From Pholiota molesta (Eukaryota > Basidiomycota > Agaricomycetes > Agaricales > Strophariaceae), in NCBI GenBank assembly GCA_014925825.1, contig JACGCK010000025.1, positions 124,001 through 188,000 on the forward strand: DNA of 64,000 nt, written 5' to 3'. Shown one piece after another: positions 22,238-35,149 of the stretch (position 1 is the stretch's first letter; each line of letters opens with the position of its first letter). The notes under the pieces are model-generated. The model saw nothing but the letters and a program-made list of their open reading frames with translations. It was not told the DNA's origin and searched no databases. Both the position numbers and the translations under genes were made by a program.

Positions 22238-23486
22238 TGGACGAACAGCGACTCTTCTTCATCTTGTGTTTCTATCGGCTTTCAAGACGCGACGAATCTC
22301 AATCTTTGACTACTGTGCCCGGATGCTTTCTTGCGAATTTCGCCGGCCTCGGATGACCTCAATTATGGGTATAGGAGTGTCGATTGACTGACGAGTTTAT
22401 CGATGCTCCTCCACTTCCGGTGGGGATATTATCTGACGAGATAATGTCCCTACCACATCATGCTCCCATTGTGAGGCTAGGGCGCTGACGAGCGTCCTTG
22501 CCTTGCCGTGGGAGTATGATGTTCGGCTGTACTATTGAAGGCGGCAGCGCTGACGAGTGCACGCCGCTTTCATTAGCACACCGAGGAAGAGGTCTTACCC
22601 TCAACGGACATTCGTAAATGGCGCACTCCCACCTCCCGCATCCGCGCATCTCTTGGTCATATATTTCACAAATCGGTTCAAACGCCTCCGAGCCACGCTT
22701 GTCTGCTCCTGTCCCTTGCTGTCTGCCCTGAATCAATTGCCTGGAAGAATTTGCTCTCTTCTTGCGAAACGCAGAGTTACACTCGCCCTCATCTCTGGCT
22801 TTTTATTCTAAAATCATATATCCATATTTTCTAAATCACCATTTCTTTTCTCTCGATATTGTCATCATCGTTTCGACTGCTTTTTTTTCCTGCCAGTGCC
22901 TCGTTAGGTCTCCATCTCCATTTTCTTGTCCTCGTTTTTATACACAAGTCTGCCCGCCGTCTCTGTCAATGTATCACCGCCTCATGTAGCTTCTGGTCTG
23001 CGGTCGATGACTTCCATCATCAAATTTTTAATTACACTATCTATTCTTCATGGCCATTTTGTATCTACCGCATCATGTAGTGTCTTCGGTCAGCGGTGTT
23101 TTATACCTTGAATTTATACATCATTTCTCTTATGTTGTCGGAGCTGAGCACCGAGCGCTGAATTTTACTACTTATGAATGTCGGAATATTCAATGTTAAA
23201 TATTGGGAAAGTCGGAATAAAAGTAATAATAAATATGGAGGCTAGCCGGCTACAGCCAACTGCCAGCAGTTACCAGTACATACATACTTTTCGTGCGACG
23301 TGAGCACGGGTTCTTGCACTCGAGCACACGTGAGAGTACGCAAATTTTTTTTCCTTAGGCTTGGTCACTGCAAACTTCAAAGCTTCAAGCTTCAGCTTCA
23401 AGCTTCAGCTTCAACGTCAACGTTCAACTCGAAGCCCGTCACCAAACTACCACCCACCTCTGCCCAGCTTCATAAAGACCTGAAAT
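22238..23486. other. spacer with pyrimidine-rich DNA
   Basis: No supported gene. It contains repeated GCTGACGAG words near 22490-22560, long T/C-rich runs at 22800-23000, and a short CTTCAAGCTTCAG tandem at about 23376-23425 just before the next gene. Confidence 0.45.
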
Positions 23487-24848
23487 ATGGCCAATCTTTC
23501 TCATACACTGTCCCTTGATGAGTATACACTCATCATCAGTGAAATCGACACATGGGACCAAAAATCCCGATCTAGCGTTTTAAAGGTTTTGGCTCTAACA
23601 TGTCGTTTCTTCGTTCCACTCTGTCAAAAACGATTATTTTCCCGCATCAAATACTCACCGTATAAAGTGGACACATTCCTGGACATCCTGTGCACTTCTC
23701 CGTATCTTGCAGATTATATCGGACATCTTGACTATCGCAGTTATACCGACACGGGCGATAACACAATCCGATTCCTCGACAAACTCAACAATTTACTATC
23801 CTTGTGCATTAGGACGTTTGGAGATGATTGGAAAGCCCTCGATCCCCAGTTATCCAATGCCTTTCTACGTCTCATATCATCTCCCAATCTTCGCTCTCTC
23901 CAACTTGACGGTCTCCGAAATTTTCCCGTACAGAGCCTTCTAAAGTTGGGAAATTCCGCATACCTTGAAACCCTAGATATCCGTGAACTAGGAATAGATC
24001 TAGGCGATATTCTTACTGTGTCGACAACCCTCGATGCATCAAATTCATCCTCAACCATTATACAACTATCAAAATTCAAAGTGTTTACGGGCAGCGCCTC
24101 CGCTGTGAACGTTCTCATGGGTGGATCAAGCTCCCCTTGTCGTAATCCTCCGGTCTTCGATTTTAGTCGGATGCGAGAACTTTGTACAGAATGGTGCCAT
24201 GGTGATGATGTGATTGTAGGCAAGCTACTGATAGGCTGTGCGCCATTTCTTGAAGATCTGAAATGTACATGTGAGTACCTATTGACTATAATTTTGGTTT
24301 GAAGAAATCTTATTTTTGGGCGCATAGTCCGATATGGAGGGTCAACTGTAGAAAGCTTCAGCGGCCTGGCAGAAGCCATTTTGAAAGGACCATCTCAAAC
24401 ACTCCGAAGGCTGAGGTTCGATACCAACGAGGTTCCAGTCATAACTTACAGGGACCCTTTCTATGGAATTGTCGCTGAACTAGGACAGCTTGCTGGCCAG
24501 ACGAAAGGTCTCGAAAGCATCGAGATGGAGTTCTATATCCGCCTCGACTTGAAGGACGATCCCTACGGTCCCGACAGGCTGTTCCAGGCTATCTTGCACA
24601 AATGCACGCCCCTCGATGATCTTTTGGCTGATCGAATTGCATTCCCTAAGCTGCGCTGTCTTTCGGTTCGCTTCGCCACACATCTGTACGATGGTACAAA
24701 CGTTGTTGTCTATGATCCCGTCTTATGGCCGCAGCTCAATGATGCCGCTCGTACGATCAAGCGGGACGTTTTCAGAAATGTGAAAGCTATGTCAACAATT
24801 GACTTTTCTTTCAATTTGGTCGGTTCATACAATTTGCATGATCATTGA
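23487..24848 (+). CDS. F-box-like/LRR-like protein
   Basis: Two exons, 23487-24270 and 24328-24848, joined by a 57-base intron (GTGAGT...TAG), give 434 residues. The N-terminus LSLDEYTLIISEIDTWDQ ... LKVLALTCRFFVPLCQKRLFSRI is the degenerate F-box-like region common in mushroom proteins of unknown role. The middle has LRR-like stretches (LISSPNLRSLQLDGL, AYLETLDIRELGI). The second exon carries ILKGPSQTLRRLRFDTN and FPKLRCLSVRFA. It probably acts as a ubiquitin-ligase adaptor, but that is inferred from the family only. A decayed copy follows directly downstream. Confidence 0.75.
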
Positions 24849-25039
24849 TACTGTAATAATTTAGCCATTCACTGTCCTTGCCTTACTATCTTCCGTAGTT
24901 TTGAATGTCGATTTCGGAATATCGAATACTTTGGTGTGATTTCCTTTCCAAGGACTCCAAGCGCACATGTTGGCACAATAGAAATACTAGATTACTGACA
25001 ACAGCTATTCCACAATTTACTTCCAGCCATTACAGATCT

Positions 25040-25922
25040 AAAACATGGACCATCTTTTTCGTTCAATTGTTTTTGATGAAATACACTCATCGTCATATTT
25101 TCCCCTTTGAACCTGTCGTAAGACATATACTCTGCGCACGACCATTAGAAGGTCACATCAATGGATTGTCGCTGTCTAACTATCATATCATAAAAGTATG
25201 TTTACTATGCCAGGTGGTTGTGCGCGAGTGCGTAGACTGTAAGTCTCATGAGTGGAATCGGCTCTTCTTCTGGCAATCGCCCGGTCTTCGACTTGAACGG
25301 GCTGTCCATCGTTTCTACTGAATGGGGTGGGGGTCTTCTTTCGGACATGGGTCGTGTCTTGGTAGAGTCCGCGTCTCGTTTTCAAGACTTATCCTGCGTA
25401 TGTGAGTAGCTTTTCAGTCTCCGTTTGAACATCAAATTTCTATCAAATTCTTTCTATCAAATTCTTACATGATATAATATACAGTGTCGAGAGATTCATT
25501 TGCAACTTTCTACGGTTTGGCGGTGTCCATCCTGAAAGGACCATTCAAGACCATCCGAAGGCTCAGGTTCCGTACCCGAGCCGTTGCAGAAAATGAGGGA
25601 GATCCTTTCTACGGCAGCATCAAAGAACTGCGACAGCTTGCGGGCCAGATGCCATTTGCTCGACACTATTGATATGAGCTTCGATATCTACACTAGGGAT
25701 CTTGTTGACGCTCCGTGGCACCTACCCCAGGCTATTGAGGACGCACTCTTCCCGGCCTTCGATCAGCTGCTTGCTGATGGGAATGCCTTTCCGAAGCTGC
25801 GCTCGGTTTCCATTTGTTTCATGCTCTTGATTCTAGATGATTATCCTGTTGATCCTGGCGTTGAGGCTCGGTTCAGTGCTTTTAGTCGATCGGTAAAGGA
25901 CAGAGCTCTGGAACGTTTTTGA
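25040..25922 (+). pseudogene. decayed tandem copy of the F-box-like gene
   Basis: Pieces of the neighbouring gene recur in order with gaps. A 5' piece near 25040-25100 matches its start region. A middle piece near 25220-25410 matches the segment before its intron, including a GTGAGTA donor. The 3' piece at 25484-25922 encodes ILKGPFKTIRRLRFRT, DPFYGSIKELRQLAGQ and FPKLRSVSICF. A one-base shift at about 25650 breaks the frame inside the 3' piece. Confidence 0.75.
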
Positions 25923-26835
25923 CATGTGTGTGCAGCCATCATTATTAGATGCAAACGATGTATAAAGTATGCATTTTCGCCCAGTAATCGGATGATCGCA
26001 GTGTCTCGTCGCTCTCATCGAACGGGATCCAACGATTTGAGATAGAGATTTTGTTAATCAATAGGGGCTCATTGCTGGAAGGGGACCAAGAAGATAGATC
26101 CCCTCGCGTAATCAATGCGAATTCCGTGTCTTGATCAAAACTCCATTTAGCTGGGAACACTCAAGCGCCCAGGAGGAAGAACCTATCTGGGAACCGAAGG
26201 AGAATTCGAGGTCGGTGAGTTGAACATGGGGTCAGTGACCGTAATGACCATACCGCCTTCGCACACATGTAAAAAAATGCGCAGCCATGCTGCTTGTCAG
26301 ATAGGTGCAGAAGAATGGAATGCCAAAGGTAAGTATATATTTTTACGGCTTACCTAGGCTCAGAAAGCTATTTTTACGTTGATCTGAGGTGGTCCTAAAT
26401 AGAAATGAATTGCTGCGAGTTCCTGCAAAGTTCTTGGCAAGTTCTTGGTCATATTCATGTTGCAGCGAGGCTGAGCCTGGCTGAGCGAGTACATCACAAT
26501 ACATCATGTTCTGACAGCTACTGATCTCACGCTGTCTGTTGGCTATGTTCTATCCAGCGATGTGTTGGTGGTGGAGGTGACTATAACATCGAATATGGGA
26601 GACTAGACTCGGGATATTCGCTGTGTGGTTGTGAAGTTATCAAGGAGTTGTGCGAAAGCCAAACGAAAGGCAATGGGCTCGAGCGTCATTGGCAACGACG
26701 GAGATGCGGACCGCGACTGCACGTGACTGAAAATTGAATGTGCCTGAGCCCAACCTGAGCCGGTGATTGTGGTTCTCTTCCTCCATCCACCACACATCGC
26801 GGCCTGTTACCTCCATCCACCACATATCCTGCTGG
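25923..26835. other. spacer and upstream region of bHLH gene
   Basis: No supported gene. Repeated CAAGTTCTTGG words lie near 26420-26450, and CCTCCATCCACCACA occurs twice just before the bHLH start (26780-26825). Confidence 0.45.
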
Positions 26836-29800
26836 ATGACGCCCCAGGAGGCCCACAGCTCGCCCATGTTCTCTCCTTATCTCAACATGAACGCTCACGG
26901 CAACACAAACCCGGATTCACCGACCAGCGCGAGCTCTCCAGGCGGCCCAACTCCCCAGAGCCCGAACTCGCAACTAACGATGAACTTGCTCAATAATCTG
27001 CTGCAAATGCAGGGCCTCGAGAACAATATCGTCTCGCAACAACTATCGGCGTCGGGTCAAGCATCGATGCAGACGTCTTCATCTAGCGCGCAGCCCCAAT
27101 CTCCAGACGCCGCACCCTCGTCGCCCAACTCATTCCCTCCACACCTCATGATAGAACAACAGATCAAACTATCACAACTCCAACAGCTCCAACAGCTGCA
27201 GAATCAGATTTTCCAGCAGCAGGTTGGTATTTTACGTTTTGTGCGCATGGCCAGACTCGTTGATCTGGTTCCTTTCCGCTTTAGATCGCGCTTATTAGCG
27301 GCCAATCACCATCTACTCTGCCTTCGTCGCCGCTGTTTGATATGTTTCGACAGCCTCCAGGAAGTGGAGGCGGAGCGCCAGGAGACCAGCAGATGTACAC
27401 GGGCTTGCCGACTCCCGGTATGTTTTTCTCCCGATGTTTCTTTTGCTTCCGTTGCCAGGTTTCCCCTTTCTTCTTGCATCTTTCTTCTTCCACAACGTTC
27501 GTCGGGATGATGTCTCGCTTAGGCGCTGGAGATGAGCCAGGCACGGCGGACCAATCTCATCAGAACATACACTTCTGGTTTATGCACGCGATTTCTCCCG
27601 GGTGCCGTTCGCGTTCCTCTTTTTGCTTTCACCATAGTCTTCCATCGTGCTTTTATTTCTCGCAAGGCATGCATTGGTGCATGTAACTATCCCGTAGGCG
27701 CATTATGCCCTCCTTCTTGACCCCATATCTTAGCCCTTCTTCTATTTACATTGCCGTGACGTGAAGGCTAGCTGCGTTTGCAGTGGTAGCCTCATGGCGC
27801 TGCTGCCTCTGGCTGGAGATACTCCCGGATGCAACAAGCGTGCTGTTCGCGTTCCTCTTTCTGCTTTCACCATAGTCTTCCATCGTGCTTTTATTTCTCG
27901 CTTCAGCGTTTGGGCATGCATGGGTGCATGTAACTATCCCGTAGGCGCATTATACCCTCCTTCGTGATCCCATATTTTAGCACTTCTGCTATCTACATTA
28001 CCGCGACTTGAAGGCTAGCTGCGTTTGCATCGAAGCCGACAGCGGTAGCCTCATGGCGCTGCTGGCCTCTGGCTGGAGATAGGCAATGGTCCGTAGCGGA
28101 TACTCCTCGGAGTCGGATGACGAGACTCGTTTTCGTGTCTCCTTCATACTCGTCCTTGTATCCCTCTAATCTTTCTCCTCTTCGTCATCATCGTCTTCTC
28201 GGAATTACTGTGCACACTGCCGTCATCATTAACTTAGACACATGGGCATGCTCTCCGGCTTCGTCGCTAGAGCAAAGTGAGGCGCGGCGGCCTTATCTAT
28301 GCCTCTACAGCCTTGTTTCCTTCCATTGGGCATATACCTCTTCCACTGGCCTATTTTTATTAGACAGCCCTGCTTTCCCCTTCCCACATTCCCTAATCTT
28401 CCCTTACTTCTTTTACATTATTTATAGTGCGTCGCAAGATAGGGGCATTACTAACTCATTAATTATTCTTTAGGACCTTCTGGCGAAATCAGACCCCAGC
28501 AGCCAGCAGAATTTGTCTCGCCATCTGCTCTATCCAATTACATGGAACCGCTACCGCAGTCATTTGTTCCTCCGCCCGCGTACCATCCCCATTCCGCCCG
28601 GAATGACCAGCAGGAGAGCACGCATTCTCCAAATCCCAATATTCCCTCGAGCCACCATCAATCGTCGCACAGTCGACAGGGTTCGACATCTAGCGCGCGC
28701 GGTATTGACATTCAACGCCAGCTGATGGCGCTTTCGCAAACTGGAAACGCGCAATCTCAGCACCAGCACGTATCCTACCATCAACATCCCCCCTCGCCTT
28801 CGACGTTCCAGCAGCAGCAGCAGCAGCATCAACAGCATCACCCTACGTCGCCGATGCACCCCCCAGTGTCACCTATGGACCATAATCTGTCTCCGAATCC
28901 ATTTGCAGTGAATATGCATCATACCCCACAGCAGCAGAACCCATCGCAGGGATTCCCAGCACGCGGCGCGCCGCACGTCCACGGCCTGCTCCACGGCTCC
29001 TCCGGGATGAACCCCAGCCTCGCGCACTCCGCGCCGGAGCATATCGCGTTCAACATCTACCACGGGCCCGAGGGCGGCCCCCCCACCGCGCACATCCCGG
29101 GCCTCATGCTCGGCCCCGCCGGGGGCGCAGCGGCGCACCACCAGCGGCGGCTGAGCCTGAGCGAGAGCCCGCGCTACGGCGCGCATAACCAGCACCAGAT
29201 GCACCACGCGATGGCGATCCTGGACCAGGACATCTCGCCGCTGACGAGCCCGTGGCTCGGCGCGCACCCGACGACGACGGCCGCGCCCGCGCCCGCGTCT
29301 GGCGGCGCCGCGCGGAACCGCGCGGGCACGAACGCGGGGAGCAAGCGGATGGCGTCGTCCAGTGGCGACGAGGGCGGCTCGGCGCGGAAGAAGCAGAGCC
29401 CGGCGATCCGCCCGACGCTGGGCATGAGCATCGCGCGCCTGGTGGGGAGGGAGAGCGGGTCGACGTCGCCGCTGGGCGGCGGCGGGGAGAAGGGCGCGGA
29501 GCCGCGGGGTGCGACTGCGGGCAGGGCGGCGGGCGGCGAAAGGAACGAGCCGCCGCTGTCGGCGTCGTCGCGCTCGGGCTCTGGGTCTGCGTCGCCTGAT
29601 TTGAGCGGCCATGCCGCCGCCGCCGCTGGCGCCGGCTACAAGAACGCCGCGTCTGCTACCTCTACGCCCACGACCGGCGCCACCGTGGTCGACGGGTCTG
29701 GCCGGGGCGCGGGCGCGAGCCGGCGGCCGTACAGGGGCTCGAAGAGCACGAACTCGACGCCGCTGCTGCGCTCGACGCCGGCGTCGGCGATGGGGGTGGG

Positions 29801-31617
29801 CCGCACGCGGTCGAAGAGCCGCGTCAGTGCGTATGCGTCGCCGATGGTCGGCGGCGGCGCCGGGGCGCCGGGCGCGGAGGGCGTGCACGACAGCCCGTCG
29901 CCGGTGGACCTGAACGTGGAGGGCGAGCCCGGCGTGGACCGCTCGATGCCGCCGCCGCCGCTGCCCCCGTCCGTTGCCTCTGCGCACGCGGCGGCGGGCA
30001 GTAACGCGAATGGCGGTGGGGATGCGCGGGGCGCGCGGGATGAGGGCGGCGGCGGGATGCAGATGGAGGTCGACATGGGCATGGGCATGGGCGGGATGAT
30101 GGGCATGTCCGGGATGGGCCCGATGGGGGGCATGGGCATGCACTTCGGCGAGATGGGGATGGGCGGGATGAATAACATGAACGGGATGAACGCGAACGCG
30201 ATGGGCGGCATGGGCGCGGAGATGGACTCGATCATGAGCATGGGCGGGATGAACATGGACATGGGCATGGGCATGAACGGCATGGGCATGGACGGGATGG
30301 GCATGTCGACGTTTGGCGGGGGGATGGTGGGGATGATGGACATGGGCGGGATGGACTTCGGCGCGCAGCAGGGCCAGCAGCAGCAGCAAGACCGGTCTCA
30401 GCAACAGGGCCAGCAACAGCAGCAACTGCAACACCACCAGCAATCGGGCGAGCAGGCGCTGTTGGCGCGGCCGGCCAGCCCAGCGGGTGGCCAGCGACAA
30501 GGGCAGGGCCAGCAGCTTTTGGTCCCTGTGACGCCGGCGAGCATCATGAACCTCGGGCGGTTGGGGATCACGGCTGCCTCGGGCGGAAGTACGCGCTTGG
30601 GATCGACCGCCGCTGGGTCGTCGTCGTCTGCGGCGAACGGTCCTGCGTCAGGATCCGCGAGTTCCACCGGTGCCGCTATGAGCGCAGCGCCAAGCAGCAA
30701 AAAGAGCAAGAAAACGGAGGGCGCGCAGACGAAGGGCGCGACGCCGGGCTCGAGCGTTATCGCCACGCGGAATGTACGGTCATCAACGCGCAAGGCGGCG
30801 AATGTGCCAAGCCCGAGCTTGAAGCCGTTATTGCCTGGTTAGTGTCTCACTTAGATGTTGATTTTGATTGCATCCTTCCTGTCTCGTTCTTCATCCTCGT
30901 GGCTAATGCATGCACCCTCTTTTCTTAGCAGGTGGTATGACACCCAACATGGATCCTACCCTACCCTCGCCGAGCATCCTCTCCTCGACACCGAACACCC
31001 CACACACGCTGCCAACGATGCCGGGCGGGTCGTCGGCGCCTGGGCAGCAGCCCATGCATGTGCGGAAAACGTCGCACAAGGCCGCGGAGCAGAAACGACG
31101 CGACTCGCTCAAGACGACCTTCGACGACCTGCGCAAGCTCCTCCCGCCGATCGCGCTGCCCAACGACGCGGACGCTGACCCGAACGCGATCACGTCGCCG
31201 TTGTTCCACCCCACCGCGCCGCTCCTCCCTGGCGCGCTCCCGCCGCGGGGTCCCCCCAAGGCCGGCGGCGAAGGCCCGAATAAGGGCGTGAGCAAGCTGC
31301 AGCTCCTGATCTGTGGGAATGAGTACATCCGGCTGCTGAAAGGGCGCGTGGACCGGCGGGATGATGAGATTGCGAAGCTGCGGAAGGAGCTTGGGAGGTT
31401 GAGGATAGTGGTGGAGGAGAAAGGGGGTGATGGCTCTGGGACGGCGGGGTGGGATGGAGAAGAGGGGGAGAGGGAGGTTTTGGATCTGGAAAAAGATTTG
31501 GATGCGGTCGAAAAAGGTGCGCTGAATGCGCGCTCGATGGAGAGGGAAATGGGCGGGAAAGATGGAGGGACAGCGGACGATGTGATGGATGAGGGTGACG
31601 ATGAGGGTGATGACTGA
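26836..31617 (+). CDS. bHLH transcription factor, large, Gln- and Met/Gly-rich
   Basis: Exons 26836-27222, 27285-27417, 28474-30837 and 30932-31617 give 1189 residues. The long N-terminal part has low-complexity stretches: Gln-rich (LSQLQQLQQLQNQIFQQQ and others), Ser/Pro-rich, Ala/Gly-rich, and a remarkable Met/Gly block encoded at 30060-30360. The bHLH domain sits near the C-terminus (from about 31064). The basic region HKAAEQKRRDSL has His, Glu and Arg at the spacing that in class B factors reads CACGTG. It is followed by FDDLRKLLPP, an unusually long loop of about 45 residues, and GVSKLQLLICGNEYIRLLKGRV running into a Glu/Lys-rich possible coiled coil. Intron 2 is 1056 bases, far longer than the rest. 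The last intron ends TAGCAG, allowing two acceptors three bases apart. It acts in the nucleus; targets are unknown. Confidence 0.85.
27604..28080. repeat. tandem duplication inside bHLH intron 2
   Basis: Two direct copies, about 27604-27822 and 27843-28080. Shared landmarks: TTCGCGTTCCTCTTT, CACCATAGTCTTCCATCGTG, TGTAACTATCCCGTAGGCGC, GAAGGCTAGCTGCGTTTGCA and CTCTGGCTGGAGAT. The second copy has an extra CATCGAAGCCGACAG. Confidence 0.85.
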
Positions 31618-32068
31618 CGTTGATAGGTCTGAGATCGCGGTCTTCTGGGTGACATCTATCATGTATCCATCTGTAATTCGTTCATTCGTATTTTTCTTTT
31701 TCTTTTCAAACTTCATGCAAACTTCATGTTTATTTCGCCTTATTACTATTCTACCAAAACAATCATACTACCTCCCGTGTTATACCATTTCCTACTAAAT
31801 TATACTCTTCATTCAATATCTTTTCAACTTGTAAATCTTGCATACATCCCGCATAAAAAGTAGCTTTATTATGAAGCAATTTGACGAGACCTTTTCCCCT
31901 TTGTCCCATCTCTCCTCACCTTACTTAAATGAACTGATGCCTCTTAAACGTGAGAGATATAGGTTGGTGTAATCGGTACCACAATCGCTCTACGATGTTC
32001 AGTAGTTACAGACTGCAGCCTACAAAATCGATCTTCCTTCATCATCAGGAACCTCACAAAATGGCAAT

Positions 32069-34154
32069 TCATGAAGCAGAAGATTTGTAAGGCGTATTCG
32101 GTACCAGCGCCCATACAATCATCATCAACACCGTCAAACCCATTACACTACAAGGTCGAAGTCAGCCTCCCAACTCTGAACCACAGCAAATACACTCACA
32201 AGGGAGGCATAACCTGCAAACCCACGCGGGACGCAAGCGCGCCAGTGATGAAGGGCGCGAGCGCGCTCCCCGTCTGCCCAAACCCGGCGATCCAGCCGAT
32301 CGCGCCGGTGAGGACGTGCGCAGGGAGGATGCGTGTGGCCTGGTTGACGGCCATGGGATACATGGGCCCTAGGAATATGCCGGCGATGCAAACCGCTACA
32401 GCGTTTCCTATGAGCGAGGGGACGCGCCATATGACTATTTCGAGACTGGGAAGGTGTGAATGAGTATAATTACGAGGTGATTGGATTTGGTGGAGATTTC
32501 TTACCCGATGCAAATTAGAGAGTATAAGAATATTGCTCTTCGTTCGCCGATCTTGTGCAACATGAATATCAGTGCTCTCCACTACACCGGTAGGCGACTT
32601 ACCTTTTTGTTAGCCCAAAGGAGCGCAGTTCGCCCAACCATAACGCCTAAGCAACACTATCATTAATTGCCTTTTCAAGCCCAGGAAAGCGCTCAAGACC
32701 CACCAGCAGAACGACCAGCGGATATATATCCTGCAGATGGTCCTCCGCCACGCACATTGATAATGTAAGTTACGATCCATCCTAGCAGTTAATTTATAAA
32801 TCCGTATTGCCTGATACGCTCAAATAGAACAAGCGCCCGTTACGCCACATACCCGATAGCGTCACACCGACTCCGAGATACACGATCATAAATGCTGCAA
32901 TAGCATGAATCCTCCAGTTTCGCATGACCTGACTGAAGAGACTGTTGGCGTGTTCAGCGGGTGCTTTGGCCACTGGAGGCTCGCCGCCTTCTTCAAGACA
33001 TGCTACAAATAATCAGAGGATCCTGTAAATCGTACAATATACTTCGGTAGTGGTAATTTCGCTCACCGTCCAATGACTTGAATCTAAACATGGCGAATTG
33101 GGACGTAACATTTATGAGGCTCATCCCGAGGGAGACGAGGAAATGGAACGACCAGCGAGGCTGTTGAGCGAATTGTGTCGAGACAAAAGGTGCTATAAGC
33201 AGCCCAAAGCCTGACATCGCCAAGTATAATGCACAAGATCAGCAGTTAGATAACAAAAGAAATACAATTCATAGGAAATACAGTACATACCGTAAGCTGA
33301 GTGTACATAGCCCATCTTTGAAATAGCATTATATTTCAAGCTTGCGACAAAGCCATTGGCTTGGGCGTCCTATATTCGGGCTTGTGTTAAGATCTCATCA
33401 GTGGCTAAAAACACCTACCTGGAGAGATATTCCCATGCCACTGATAACATAGCCTAGTACAAAAACAGGATATGGAGGAGCGCTACATTGTATACAGTAG
33501 GCAGCCAGTTGAAGGACAGAACCAAAGATTAGCGTCTATAACATATGAAGTCAGAGAGTTGAAATAGAATACGAGTTAGTTTTTAAAAATTACCCTTCCA
33601 AAGCCAAGGCGAGGCGTCAGATACATATTGAGAACCGAACCGACCATGAATCCCTACAATTAATACACGGATCAGTGAAAAACCGATAATGTATTAGGAG
33701 GCCGATTTGGCGATATAATAGGTCCAGCAAGGCAGTCCACGCACCGTACATGCGAACAGGAATATCAACGAGAGGGTAATAAATTTGAGCTGCAAACCAT
33801 ATCATCAGCTTGGTTTCAAAGGAAAGACGTCCAAAACTCGAGAAGACCTACATTATACACCGTCTGTATCCTCGGCAACAAAGCGCCAGTGGACCCATCG
33901 TTCCATCCACCGAGCGTCAAAGTCAGGCAAAGGGCCGCAAACTGTAACCTCGACCTAGATTTCTGCCTTGGGGTTCGTGTGTCCACCGATTCCATACTCG
34001 CCTCGCTCGGATCCTCCACGGCGGATTTTTCGAGTACATGGGCAAGGATTTCTGAGCCAGTGCCCGAGTCTACCTTGTCGCTGGTGGGCGTAGGTTGGCC
34101 AGCATGGGATTTGGCGGTGGGTGGGTTCATATCTTTCTCTATCTTGTCTTGCAT
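32069..34154 (-). CDS. MFS transporter, right copy
   Basis: Same twelve-exon structure as the gene at 12252-14336, on the opposite strand. Every splice junction checked is kept (e.g. VYN|LKF, ACT|GFM, SLQ|DAQ, AYG|FGL, SAG|VMV). The start is MQDKIEKDMNPPTAKS and the end ...TPYKSSAS. Differences are scattered substitutions (e.g. QPRW for QRHW, ATRI for AKRI) and small intron indels. No frame lesion is seen, so both copies look functional. It is convergent with the bHLH gene, with which it shares the 3' spacer 31618-32068. Confidence 0.85.
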
Positions 34155-34819
34155 CTTTGCCCCAGTATTTTGAATTAACGAGAGGTCGACGACCTGAGAA
34201 AGTTAGTTGAACTTATAACGGGCTAGTAGCACGCGAAAGAATGAGTTTTTCCGAGGAAAGTCCGGAAGGGGTAAGAAGCAAGTCAGAAGACGTACAACGG
34301 TAAAACAATACCAGGAACATCCATCGTACGATGTCAGGGTACGTAGACTTTGAGCAAACTACAATTTACAAATTGTACAGGTCCTTAGATAAGTGTAGAA
34401 AACATCTTGACCGTACTGGAATTTCATGCGCATTGAGCGTCGAGGCTGGCATGCGCGTGGAAGGTACCAAACTAAGCCGTCAACTATTTTTACCAACTCC
34501 GAGTCCGGAAGCAAAATACTGAACAGAATACTCACTGATACTCATGGTCATTGCATCTCCATGTATGTAATAAATGTATTTACATAAAGTTCTTTATCAA
34601 ACTCCAAGCATGCGACACGCGGTGGGTGAAGCGGTCAAAGGTATCTGTTGCATACAAATATTTCAGTCCTCCATTGGTCCTCCATTTTATCTTGAGATTC
34701 GTTGATCGTCTCAATTATTGACAGATTGTTACCTTATCCAAGCCTTCCATGAGGGAAGAATGGTACCAAAGTGCTAGAGGACCAATACATAGGTTTGGCA
34801 AAAGTGATGGTCCATAGGT
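34155..34819. other. spacer between MFS gene and NACHT tail
   Basis: Upstream region of the right MFS gene; it matches 11545-12251 inverted with scattered indels. No gene seen. Confidence 0.6.
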
Positions 34820-35137
34820 TACAAAAATTTTACGTATGGGTTGAGACGGTAAGGTAATGATTCTCTATTTGACAATTGCCAACCAAACCTCGGTAGGAAA
34901 ATCAAACGCCGACACCCATTAGGTCCACATATGTAGTTAGGGCCGTTAGGATCGTGGCTACGGTATAACCAAGTAAGCAGTTGCACGAGAAACCGCAAGT
35001 TGATCCCGGGGGAATACTTGCTGATTGCCATACATCCATTGCAGTTTCCAATAGTGGCTCTTGGTAGTTGCCAAGGACTTGAATGTCTTGACTGCAATGT
35101 CAAAGTTGCGACAGGGATCGTACTTCGCATACCCCAA
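34820..35137 (-). pseudogene. C-terminal fragment of NACHT gene
   Basis: Minus-strand piece homologous to 11222-11544 (YAKYDPWRNF, YWKLQWMYG and NGCRRLIFLP in the left copy). It has a deletion in the middle and no upstream NACHT region; immediately upstream lies the F-box 3' flank. The reading frame is shifted in several places. Confidence 0.75.
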
Positions 35138-35149
35138 AGAAAACCTTGT

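Larger units (their letters stand above)
31465..35137 (-). repeat. right arm, block 1 of inverted segmental duplication
   Basis: Inverse match of 11222-14937. At this locus the block runs without a break into the complete bHLH gene, so this is the likely source locus for the bHLH fragment seen on the left. Confidence 0.85.

Noticed and set aside
28869..30500. 543-codon open frame on the minus strand across the bHLH gene
   Set aside because: It is the shadow of the G+C-rich coding strand; composition (His/Arg/Ala runs) is artefactual and no motif or splice logic supports it.
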